64,000 nt of DNA from Ancylostoma caninum (Eukaryota > Nematoda > Chromadorea > Rhabditida > Ancylostomatidae): the NCBI GenBank assembly GCA_037903475.1, contig JBAJFG010000344.1:1364001-1428000 (forward strand). Direction: 5' to 3'. Position numbers and translations under genes: made by a program. The notes below the pieces were generated by a model that was given only the letters and a program-made list of their open reading frames with translations, did not search any database and had not been told where the DNA came from. Of this stretch, positions 37,194 through 46,520 are shown one piece after another; the stretch's first letter is position 1; every line of letters starts with the position of its first letter.

Positions 37194-37425
37194 ACTCGTA
37201 TCTAAACTACAACCGGCTGCGAGAGGCGCGCCCCGTGGACCAGTGCCAATGCGGCGCGAAGCAGACCGGCAACCAAAAACAGATAATGCTCCCTTCAGGA
37301 AGTGAAAACGCGTTTTTGTCCCAAGATCCCCTTCGTTTATTCAAATTTCGGGTGGCATTGGCGTTATTACGTGGGGCGCGCCTTTCGCAGCTGGTTGTAG
37401 ATTTAGATACCAGTGGGGCAGTCGT
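37194..37425. repeat. GC-rich fold-back element between the 245-bp repeats
   Basis: Left arm GTATCTAAACTACAACCGGC, then GAGAGGCGCGCCCCGTGG; the right arm is complementary (CGTGGGGCGCGCC, then GCTGGTTGTAGATTTAGATAC). About 230 bp. Confidence 0.8.
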
Positions 37426-38128
37426 CGTGCGATTGGTGCGTTTGGACACCTCTTTGCGCCCGTTGCTTTAACTTGTATATCTTTAGCGTTCAAAAGTATT
37501 TGCGAACACAAGTTTGGTTGCCAATTGGATGTGAGTTGGTGCTCGTTGGCTCAGGAGAGGTTCTGAATGCATTTATTGCACAGCGCAGGCAATACTGTAC
37601 TAAAGTCTCCACGAATATAAAATCCTACATTAGTGCACAAATTCGTGCGGAAGATTTCTGAAAAGAAGAGCATTCGTACACAGATAGATGTGCGCTGCGA
37701 AGTTCAACGGTGTAATACGTCAAGAAGAAGCCATGTCATCATCTCCCCCAGTTAATGCCATTCTCCCCAGAATTGCTGCTCAAGTTTCGTCCTTTTAGTG
37801 GCAGTTGCAGAAGGATGGCAGCAATTGAGGGGGGGGGGGGGGGAATTGGCAGCAACTGGCAGGGAACGCTGCTAGGTTGTTACCCGACGTATTACGCTGT
37901 TCGGGCTGCATTTCTAGCGCACATTTATCAGAGTATGAACGAAAACCGTTCCCTCTCCTGGTGCGTCACAACAAAGGAAAAAGAAATCAGTTTTGCAAGA
38001 GATCATCATTCAATTCCAGGTTGCACATGCAACAAATCTGAGGCTGCATCTCTCTACACTTCGAACAGGAGAGAACCTCCCTGCATCTGCTATAAAATGT
38101 AAGTTACCGTGTAATCTGGATTTACCTA

Positions 38129-38375
38129 ATGTGGACATGAGGCTCAAGATATCCTAACCACTTCTGTGGGGTGGAGGTCTTTTGCCGTAGCAGAGCAACG
38201 GAGCCACTTCCCTAGCGGGTTCTTGTAGTGGTTGAATCCGGTCTGACGTGTCCTATATAGAGTAGCTGTGTGGCGCTCCATGCCTGTCGGAGATGCCCGG
38301 TCAGCTTCGTATATTCCTAATCTTTCTGTAGTCCCGATGGGACCGTGACAGTTGGGAAAAACCATACGAAGAACA
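38129..38375 (-). repeat. Dispersed ~245-bp repeat, copy 2
   Basis: Direct repeat of 36893-37135 lying 1.24 kb away. The shared core GGTCAGCTTCGTATATTCCT is identical. With the fold-back between them the arrangement could be an LTR-like pair or a local duplication; neither is proven. Confidence 0.7.
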
Positions 38376-38771
38376 GCTATTGTTTCATATTAAGTACTCT
38401 TGTATTGCTACTCATACCCGTACTCATGCTCTTATGTTTAGGCTGCGGCTGGGGCGATGGCGGAAGGTCCATCGTTTCTCGTGTGGAAGATATTAATCTA
38501 TGAACACTCATGACGTGGATGTCTCATTGTTATTAAAAATTAATAAATTTTTGACTTGATGAGGTACATTCACAATCAGTAGGAGTCCAGACTCTTTCCA
38601 CAGCTTAGCGCTGGTTCGATAAGCAAACAGTCGAGTGGTTTGTTTGCGAGGTGGTCTAGCTGGCATTATATTCTTAACCTATGAGATTCTTGTTCCTTAT
38701 CAGTACGGGACATCAAAATTCTCTGTTCGTGGCAAACATGAGTGTTTTTTATTGTGGTATTATTATTACTA

Positions 38772-39305
38772 TTGGGTTGGGTAACAAGTTCGTGCGGTTT
38801 TTTCAACTCAGTTTTTTACGAGGATTTGAACTCACACCGATAGCCTAACATAGATCATCTTGTAGCTCTTGTTTTGCTCTTTACGAATGTTATAATCAGT
38901 TTTTCCAATTCCCGCTATTTCTCATTTCCTGTCGAATGAAATGTGACTCTCCTGTCCGACAAAAGCGTACATCTCCGACATCTCCAACTGTTTCACTACA
39001 ATAATAGAACAAATGCAGCTCAAGCTGATGGGGATGTTAACAGATTCTATGTGGAAGCCATTACTGTTGAAGGGACAGCTCAGAAGTGGATGTCTGCTTC
39101 AGAGAAGTCGATTTTGGGCTGGAGGATGTACATTGTTCTCTACGCACAGTTCATAGAGTTATGAGACGATTTTTCGCAAGGAATTACTCTAGATGTGAGA
39201 AGTACTGCATAAATTAACTTTTAGAAAAACCTAGGTTCACTAGTCCGCTTCGTGAAAATACATTGAATGCTCAGAAAAACCGCACGAACTTATTGCCCAA
39301 CCTAA
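38772..39305 (+). mobile_element. Non-autonomous mariner element with transposase remnant
   Basis: Inverted ends TTGGGTTGGGTAACAAGTTC / complementary GAACTTATTGCCCAACCTAA (26 bp or more including GTGCGGTTTTT) are flanked by TA duplications, 534 bp in total. The plus strand at about 38961-39100 keeps a piece of the mariner N-terminal helix-turn-helix (HLQLFHYNNRTNAAQADGD, then GTAQKWM). The DDD catalytic domain is absent, so the copy depends on a full-length relative. Confidence 0.85.
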
Positions 39306-39949
39306 TACATTGCGGTATGATTTAGTTACTCTGTTTTGTCACGGTTCTAATGTTTGTGAAGTGATCGAGTTGAATTGCATTTGTATGGCGTCTCATCTCT
39401 GTTTTGGTCGAATTTATTCTTCAGGGCTAAATGATGCATAGGATATTTGTGTTACTGATATCACTCCAAAAATTGTGGTGCACAAGTGCCGATGTCAGTG
39501 GATTTTCACATCCTGTTATTCTAAGTGAGTGAACTAGTAGTGAACTAGTAGACGTGGTGCTAGTACGTGCATAGTAGCTTGTGTAAACAACAGATACTAT
39601 TCGATTGGGCATTGTCGTCTTCAGATCTTGTTTATTTCGACAAGATCTTTGGGAATTGTTCAAAATTTTTGAGGAACTTTGTTCGGATTGAGGGCAGCAT
39701 TGCTGTCTGCACCATTCCTGTTTCGGACGTCGATTGTTCCATGAGTTGACAAAAATTTCAGGATTTCAGGACAAGAAGGGAGTAATTTGAATTAGCTTCC
39801 GGCAGCAATTTATTCTGACCGCGTTGCTGCACGGAAACCATATTTTGCATCGTATTATTTGTGGCATTTCTGAACACACAATTTATTCATAAAGTAGTGT
39901 TGTTAATACCAGGGTGGCGTGATTTATTTATGGGGTGGGTGGGGGATAG

Positions 39950-40400
39950 AGCGCTGAGCCCAGAATGTGACATGCTGATCACGAATATGATACTCAGTTT
40001 GTGCCGTGACCCCATTTGGGTAAGGTTATGGTCGGGTTTGGGTTTGGATGTCTCACAAAATCATCTGAATTTTTGTCTAAGGGGGTTATTTGACATGCTG
40101 ATACATATCATACTCTTTTAGCGCCGCAACCCTATTTGGGTAGCGTTGCGGTAGGGTTAGGGTAAGTACAGTCCATAGGAAGACCTCAAGTTGCTTTCAA
40201 CTTGCAAAATCAATGTGATATTCGCAATCAGCATGTCAATACCCCCGTAGACAAAAATTCAGGTGATTCCATGAGATACCTTACTTATCCTAACCCTACC
40301 GTAACCCTACCCAGATAGGGTTACGGCACGACATGAGTGCGATATTCGTGATCAGCATGTCATAACGCCCCTGGACGAAGTTTCAGAGAAATTTTTGATT
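39950..40400. mobile_element. Nested fold-back MITE, family A, copy 2
   Basis: A module of the type GACATGCTGATCACGAATAT, followed by GCCGTAACCCTAT.TGGGTAG and GGTAGGGTTAGG, occurs twice forward (from about 39968 and 40091) and twice inverted (ending near 40258 and 40362), giving a palindrome within a palindrome. The forward units carry AGGGGGTTATT as in the element at 35034. The GGGTTAGGG strings belong to the module and are not telomeric. Confidence 0.7.
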
Positions 40401-40561
40401 TTGAGATTTTGGGGCAGAACAAGTGGAATAGTGCCGAAGAAAGGGTAGTGAAATGTCATGCAAGTGATTATTGCTTCTGAGGTAATCCTAAGAAGAAAAT
40501 AAGCTGTCTGCGCCAGGATAGTAGCCTGCATTGAACTTTTCCTAATTTGTGGGTGTTACAG

Positions 40562-42202
40562 TTCCTGGAATTGGTGGCAGCCAGATGGAGGCGAATCTGA
40601 CTGGCAAGCCGCACGTGGTTAATCCATTCTGTCTGCGTCGTACAACGAAATATTTCGATATTTGGTTAAATTTGGAGGAATTGTTACCAATTGCTATCGA
40701 CTGTTTCGTGCACAACATGATGTGAGGACATTTTGTTTGCTTTAGAAGTACATATGTGGACGATTTCTAGCCAAGAAAGGTCCTCATGAAATTGTATATA
40801 TCTCGCTTACATGTAAGAGATTAAAAAATTAAAAAAAATTAAACCTTGTCGGGGTTGTACACTGATGGAGCGTAGCACATAAGCTATAGGATAAGCTATA
40901 TTTCCCAAAACATTCTAGGGTATATTGTTTTTAGGCTTCAGACAAACCCAGAAAACGGCATGGTCTCCAATATGCCCGGTGTGGATATTCGGATATCAGG
41001 TTTCGGTACTTCATCGGCAGTTGAATTCGTGGATAAGAGCAGAGTAAGTATCCTACTCATCGTACCGTGAGCCCATCTATAGCTACTACATCACTGGAGT
41101 TGGATGTGTTGTACCATCGTACCATAGCCCAGGTTGCACCAGGAATGTACTTTTACCTACTAGTCGAGAATCTCGTGAAATGGGGCTTTCGGCGTGATGT
41201 AAACATCCTTGGAGCTCCATATGACTATAGGAAAGCGCCAGGTACGCTCAACTTTCCCCGAACGTCTTTTCTCCAACAATGGATGTGCAATTACAGAAGA
41301 ACTTGGAGAGTACTACCTCCACCTGAGAAAGCTCATAGAAAAAGCCTACGTTGACACTGGAAATAAGCGAGTAGTGATGGTCGGTCATAGTTTGGGAAAC
41401 ATCATCGCTTTACATCTCTTCACTCGAATAGTTGATCAGGTAAGCATCTGAGCCATTCGTAGCAAATTTTTTAGCTCTCGCCATTTTTTTGCACCCTGAC
41501 GAGTAGGCGGCGTCGTTGCGCGTGCGTTCGCGGCGCGGCTGCTCGTGACAGAGCCGCCTGCCCACAGCTCGATAAGCTTACAACTCAACATGGTTTTGCA
41601 ACTTCTCTATGAATTCCGCTGTATATTCGATTTCTTCAGACTTGGAAAGACAAGTACATCAAGGCCTTCATAACTATTGGAGCTCCATGGGCCGGTTCCA
41701 CGAAGGCGCTAAAAGGATTCACGTCTGGCCATAATTTTGACGCACCCAATATTTTTCTGCCACCAATGAAACTGCGGCCGGGACAGAGGTGAGAGATTTC
41801 CCGCGAGCTGAACTTGACGTTTATTGTTGCACTCTGAGTGGGGTGGCTGCGTCTTGATGCGTGCGGTCGCGGCGCGGCTGCCCGTACTGAAACGAAGTTC
41901 AAGCCGTGGTTGATCTCTACTTCCCTATGACAGCGTAGCTCCTAGGACGTACACGTCACTGGCTAGTTTATTCCCTACAAGGATGGCGTGGAGGGATGAT
42001 GAAGTCTTGGCAACCGTCGGGAGCACAAACTACACCGTACGTTTTCTGAAGGAAGTCAAAGAAACTTCTTCTATGAGGACGAACTCCAGTTCAGCTAGCA
42101 GACATGCCAGCATTTTTCACCCGTCTTGAATATGAAATGGCATGGAAACAAGTGCTGAGGCTTGGGACCCTTGATAAGACCCTACCAGCGCCAGGTGTGA
42201 GG
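40562..42202 (+). pseudogene. LCAT/group XV phospholipase A2 paralog lacking both ends
   Basis: Seven consecutive exons: 40562-40721, 40935-41043, 41133-41241, 41297-41439, 41640-41788, 41946-42036, 42095-42202, about 289 codons. All introns are GT-AG, frames are open and exon lengths equal those of exons 2-8 of the intact gene at 58897. It keeps the oxyanion/N-terminal block PGIGGSQMEANLTGKP, GAPYDYRKAP and the nucleophile elbow VGHSLGN. The signal-peptide exon and the last two exons, which should carry the catalytic Asp and His, are not found before an RTE LINE begins. Without Asp/His it cannot be a working acyl-hydrolase. Clean splice sites point to recent truncation, or to end exons moved elsewhere. 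Confidence 0.8.
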
Positions 42203-42559
42203 GTGAGTTTGTAGCTACTATGGAATTCCAATCGTTTCAGTATTACGTGGATTATCTTTGAGGTTTACTGCATTTTTGGAGTCGGATTACCAACAACCAG
42301 TAGGCTCACATGGACTAATAAGAGCTTCCCACATGAACAACCGAAAGAGATCAGAGGTGAGGGTTCTCAGTATGCGATTATTAGCTGCTGAATGAAGACA
42401 AAGTGTTTGGCGTTAATCAATTCTTCTTTTGAGATGCCCCACATCTTCGATTTTCGCCATATCAAAGTTTCATTCTCTCAGAATCCTCTGGTACTTACTT
42501 CTGACTCAGCAGGGTTGCGAGGTTGCTTGTCTAGGGGCAGGAGCCGGACCATTGACTAT

Positions 42560-44131
42560 GTGCACCTAGTCAGCAATCGTGGCGATGCTGAACCGCTCTC
42601 GAATCTTTTCATTGCTTATGCGGTCCACACACATGATACCAACCGTTCATCGTAACATTTGTGCCTCCACTACACTCAGACGGCGTTCCACTTCCTTGGT
42701 AGCTGGCCATCACTATACAATGCGACAGATCGGACCACTGCTCGATATAGCTCTCGACTTAGAGCGAACCGGAATTTTCTTGCCGAACAGCACTCCTGTC
42801 ATCGAGTGCCAACTCAACCACGCGGCGTTGACGCGAACGGCAACTACATGGGCTAAGCTGCATTCGGCTGAGAGTGTTGGTCTTGATACTTGAACTGGTC
42901 GCTTCTTGGGAGGTCGTTGCCATCAACCTGTTGCCTCATTCATATCGATAGCCATATGCTTAGTCTTTTTGACATAGAACCGAAGACCAAAGCGCGCTAG
43001 CCGCTCGTTTGCTTCTCGCGATGCTTGTCGGTCTGCGGGCGAGCCACATGGTTTGCATCCATCGTTCCGCAGTTGGCTTTGAAACCGCGCAGAACGTGTA
43101 GATTTGGATGATGTCGCCGATTCGGCAGTCGATATTGCGTGAATATCTTCATGCCGTGAAACAGCAAGCATCGGCCGGTAATTCTCCCATTCCACGAAGT
43201 TGCCTTCCCTTTTACAGATCGGGCTGATAGTAGTTGGCGATAATTGTAGGTGATAGTTGCTTCTCTGCCAATCCACAAAAGTTTTCCCTTGCGACCACCT
43301 AGTTAAACAACGCCGTCAACCATTCAGCTGAGTTCCAATGTCTTGACTCCCACACTTCCATCACTACATCATCATGACCCGTTGCTTTCATTGGCTTCAT
43401 TTGTCTCAACCACGGTAGATAACTGGCTGTATCGGACTGTAAGTTGGCGATAATTGTGGGTGATAGTAGTCGTACTACCTCTTCGTTGCCCTCTTTCGGT
43501 CTATTAGGAGACGCCATGTTCATCGTTGACTCCGTAGAAATTTTGGCGTCTTCGCTTTGCCGATGGCGAGACCTCTCCTCCTTTAGATGAGGCGTTCACT
43601 GCCATCTTTTGCGTCTAGCTTCTTGGTAACATTCTCGTAGTGCTCAGCCTTCCACAGCTTTCATTGCTGCCCTTCTTGCTTCCAGGTATTTCTGCCTGCC
43701 TTCTAAGTATCTCTGCCAGTTGTCATTGTAAAGCCATCGAGAAATACAGAAGAGTACAAGAAGAGTACATTGTAGAGACGTTTCTTCTCGCACACCTTCA
43801 TCTCCACGTGGTCCGTTCAGAACCACGTTTGCCTCTCTGTTCCCCGCCGACCTGGTTTAGTTGTGCTCTATTTATCTCCTATCTATCCAGTGGTCGAGAC
43901 TGGTGGCAGCATGATGCGGGAAGTTACAGTTGCTCCCTTCTTTTTCAATCACCATGGCTTGAGTCGAGCCGATCCGCATCGTTCGTCGTGCATCCTCCTT
44001 GGCGGCATGATTGAGATGAGCACACGATGTTGTGCGGCCACGGTCTCGTAAGGTACAACGTTCGCGTCAATAACTCTTTTCATTCCTCTGGCACTATCTC
44101 GGGGTAAAATGGAGTTGGGGGGGGGGGCCAC
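42560..44131 (-). pseudogene. RTE-type LINE fragment, frameshifted
   Basis: Minus-strand segments in several frames follow RTE order: RVIDANVVPYETVAAQHR (end of endonuclease, about 44060), RYLEGRQKYLEARRAAMKAV (about 43660), LRQMKPMKATGHDDVVMEVW (about 43380), CLLFHGMKIFTQYR and HVLRGFKANCGTMDANH (RT, about 43040-43160), ARFGLRFYVKKTKHMA (about 42950) and a YRAVVRSVALYSDG-type block near 42750. Frame changes and missing catalytic blocks show it is dead. It lies just downstream of the broken LCAT copy. Confidence 0.8.
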
Positions 44132-44320
44132 TTGCTATAAGTCGATAATATGACCTGTCCAGCACGTACAGACTTGTTAGCTGACACGTCCAGAACGCTC
44201 TGACTTGTTAGGTCTCTTAATGTACAGTAGTTACCTGAAATGCAAACAAGTTTGTACGTGCAGAACAGGTCATATCTTCGACCGATACCAAGTGGCCCCC
44301 CCCCAACTCCATTTTACCCC
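44101..44320. mobile_element. 220-bp MITE with 6-bp target duplication, inserted in the RTE LINE
   Basis: Ends GGGGTAAAATGGAGTTGGGG / complement CCCCAACTCCATTTTACCCC are flanked by TATCTC at 44095-44100 and 44321-44326. The whole element is close to palindromic (ATATGACCTGT... / ...ACAGGTCATAT). Superfamily unclear. Confidence 0.85.
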
Positions 44321-44973
44321 TATCTCGTTTATCAACTTTTATTACATTTGGTTCGTTGATCTGTGATTATTAAGATCGAACTGGGGACGGCACTGTAGAA
44401 GAGAGGTCTGCTGATTTGTGCAAGCGCTGGAATCCGGGTAACAACGCAGGTAAAAAGGTAAGCACGTGCTCTCTCTTCTGCTAATGATACTGACACAGGC
44501 AAGGATAATAGGTTGGGAGCACGTGTTCACAACATTGTCATCAGCTGATCAGCAAACATTGTCTGAGCCATAAAATATTCTAGATAGCGTGCTACAGAAA
44601 TTTAGACATGACAATTTCGGACAGCAGTGATTCTCATAGTTACAAATGCCTAGTACTTATTTAGGTAACACTGCATCGAATAAGTGGTGCCAACCACAAG
44701 CATACTATTCATCACCCCACGACGATAGAAATCGTTCGACAGGTGGTGATCAGCTCGAATACAGCGGCTTTGTTGTTTCCAATCATTTACATGTGGATTC
44801 TTTCGTGGCGGTTGTTTTAGACCGGTTCTGCGGCCCTAGTCAACGTTTCAACACAAGATATGTTGGATGTTTTGAAATTAATTCCTTGTACAAAAACTCA
44901 ATAAATTATTTCCGAACATTTTTCTGTTGCTTTAAATACAAAGCGAAGATATACGACCGATATGTGAAAAACC

Positions 44974-45007
44974 AGTCTGGCCGTCCGGCTGACGCCGGAC
45001 TTCCAGA
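44974..45007. other. Strong hairpin
   Basis: GTCTGG-CC-GTCCGGC, a 4-nt loop, then GCCGGAC-TT-CCAGAC: 13 paired bases around a 2-nt internal bulge, followed by TTTT. It overlaps an open plus-strand frame of no known family. Could be a transcript end or part of a repeat. Confidence 0.6.
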
Positions 45008-45544
45008 CTTTTCCTAATGCTCGCTTCGCTCGCATGGCTTCATCCCTTCTTTATTCAAATAAAGTCACAGCTATTCCACATTTTTGCTATAATGTATCCC
45101 ACACCCTTTCCATTGCTTTTTCTCATGTAAAAATGCACTTGTCAAAGAGGATTAACCTTCTCGAAGCAATTTTATCATTTGCTCAACAGAATTAGCTTTT
45201 TGTGACTACATACAACCGGTTCAACCTGGATTGACCCCAGAAAATGGTCTATCATTCTTTGTTTCTTATAACTGGTCAAGTGATAGGAGTCATAACATAT
45301 AGAAGTGGAGGGTGCGGTGTGTTCATAAAAATGAGAAGAGAAGAACGCGGGGGAGGACGTAAGGAAGAAAGATTCACATTACAGATTGCATACTAATCCG
45401 CGCAGTGGTCTGACATCTAGTTTTTTTACGGTTGATGTTAGACGCCATCGAATCGATTTAACAAATATGGACCTAATTCATGACATTTCCCTGAGTAGTG
45501 GACACCGGCGCACCCCTCCTGCATCGGTAACTATATTTTCAGGC

Positions 45545-45880
45545 GCTCCTCCACTTTTGAGCGCAGGCGCATCCCTATGACAGCAGTGGACCCGTCTCCC
45601 CCCACTTTGGGCGCCGACGCACCCTTATTACAACGGTGGACCCGTCTCCCCCACTTTGGGCGCCGGTGCACCCTTATCACAGCAGTGGACCCGTCTCCCC
45701 CACTTTGGGCGCCGGCGCACCCTTATCACAGCAGTGGACCCGTCTCCCCCCACTTTGGGCGCCGGCGCACCCTTATCACAGCAGTGGACCCGTCTCCCCC
45801 ACTTTGGGCGCCGGCGCACCCTTATCACAGCAGTGGACCCGTCTCCCCCCACTTTGGGCGCCGGCGCACCCTTCATGTAA
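45545..45880. repeat. 49-50 bp minisatellite (about 7 copies)
   Basis: The unit contains CAGCAGTGGACCCGTCTCCC and TTTGGGCGCCGGCGCACCC. The central copies are almost identical and alternate between 5 and 6 C in the CCCC tract, which shifts the frame and yields long repeat-derived ORFs on both strands. Confidence 0.95.
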
Positions 45881-45928
45881 CAGTGGAGTGGTCGGCATCA
45901 CTCTAAGCCACGCCCTCGAATTTCGTTC

Positions 45929-45931
<3 letters not shown>

Positions 45932-45981
<50 letters not shown>
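45932..45981. repeat. (CA)n microsatellite
   Basis: About 25 CA units directly after the minisatellite. Confidence 0.95.
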
Positions 45982-45983
<2 letters not shown>

Positions 45984-46134
45984 CACACAAAGTAAGCCCG
46001 TTATTATAAGTCATGATATTATAGACAGTGTGAGCAATCATACGTGGGATTTACCAGATAGATATTAATAGAGTGAGAAATAGACAGCGACACAAGCTAA
46101 GATAACTTAAAACCTAAATATTTTCACACTAATC

Positions 46135-46235
46135 CGGTTTCGGGGCTTAGAACTAGACCGGTAGTGCAGTTTCCTTGGTGCCCCCGAGTCAAATGACTCT
46201 TTCATCAGTAGTTCTCCAAGGAAACTTACAAAAGT
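46135..46235 (-). other. Structured 3' flank of the Penelope-like element (hammerhead-like hairpin)
   Basis: On the minus strand AGTTTCCTTGG and CCAAGGAAACT form an 11-bp stem enclosing CTGATGA and an inner hairpin GAGTC-ATTT-GACTC. Hammerhead ribozymes occur in Penelope-like elements and begin their core with CUGAUGA, but here GGGG stands where GAAA should follow stem II. A related segment (GATGAAGAGG... AAGGAAACTGCA) lies upstream of the ORF at about 49410-49500. Confidence 0.4.
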
Positions 46236-46520
46236 GTCATCTCAACAAGGAATGATTCGGAAACAATGAGAGAGAATCAGTGCAAACTGTATGACAATGA
46301 AAGGAGCGTGACTGACGTGATACGGGAGGAACTTCGAATAAGTAGATCTTTGCTCACTGTCCTATATATACTTGTTTGAATGTAGCTTGTTCCCGCCAAC
46401 CTTTATTGTGATCTGCTTCCTAATGTTTGACTCCTAAGGAAAGATTATTCTTCTTCTGAAGTACCTACTAAATTAATACGTCTAAACTATGTAACCACTT
46501 ACATGTATGTCTTACCTACA

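Noticed and set aside
40130..40340. Telomere-like GGGTTAGGG / CCCTAACCC words
   Set aside because: They occur as isolated single words inside the repeated module of a fold-back MITE, and nematode telomeres are normally TTAGGC repeats.
42392..42893. Two plus-strand ORFs after the broken LCAT copy, as its missing C-terminal exons
   Set aside because: They lack the GDGDGTVN and PG.EH motifs; most of the region is antisense RTE LINE sequence.
45577..45995. Long overlapping ORFs on both strands
   Set aside because: They are translations of the 49-50 bp minisatellite and the CA repeat.
46160..46235. Functional hammerhead ribozyme
   Set aside because: CTGATGA and a stem II-like hairpin are present but GAAA does not follow stem II; I keep it only as a hammerhead-like hairpin.
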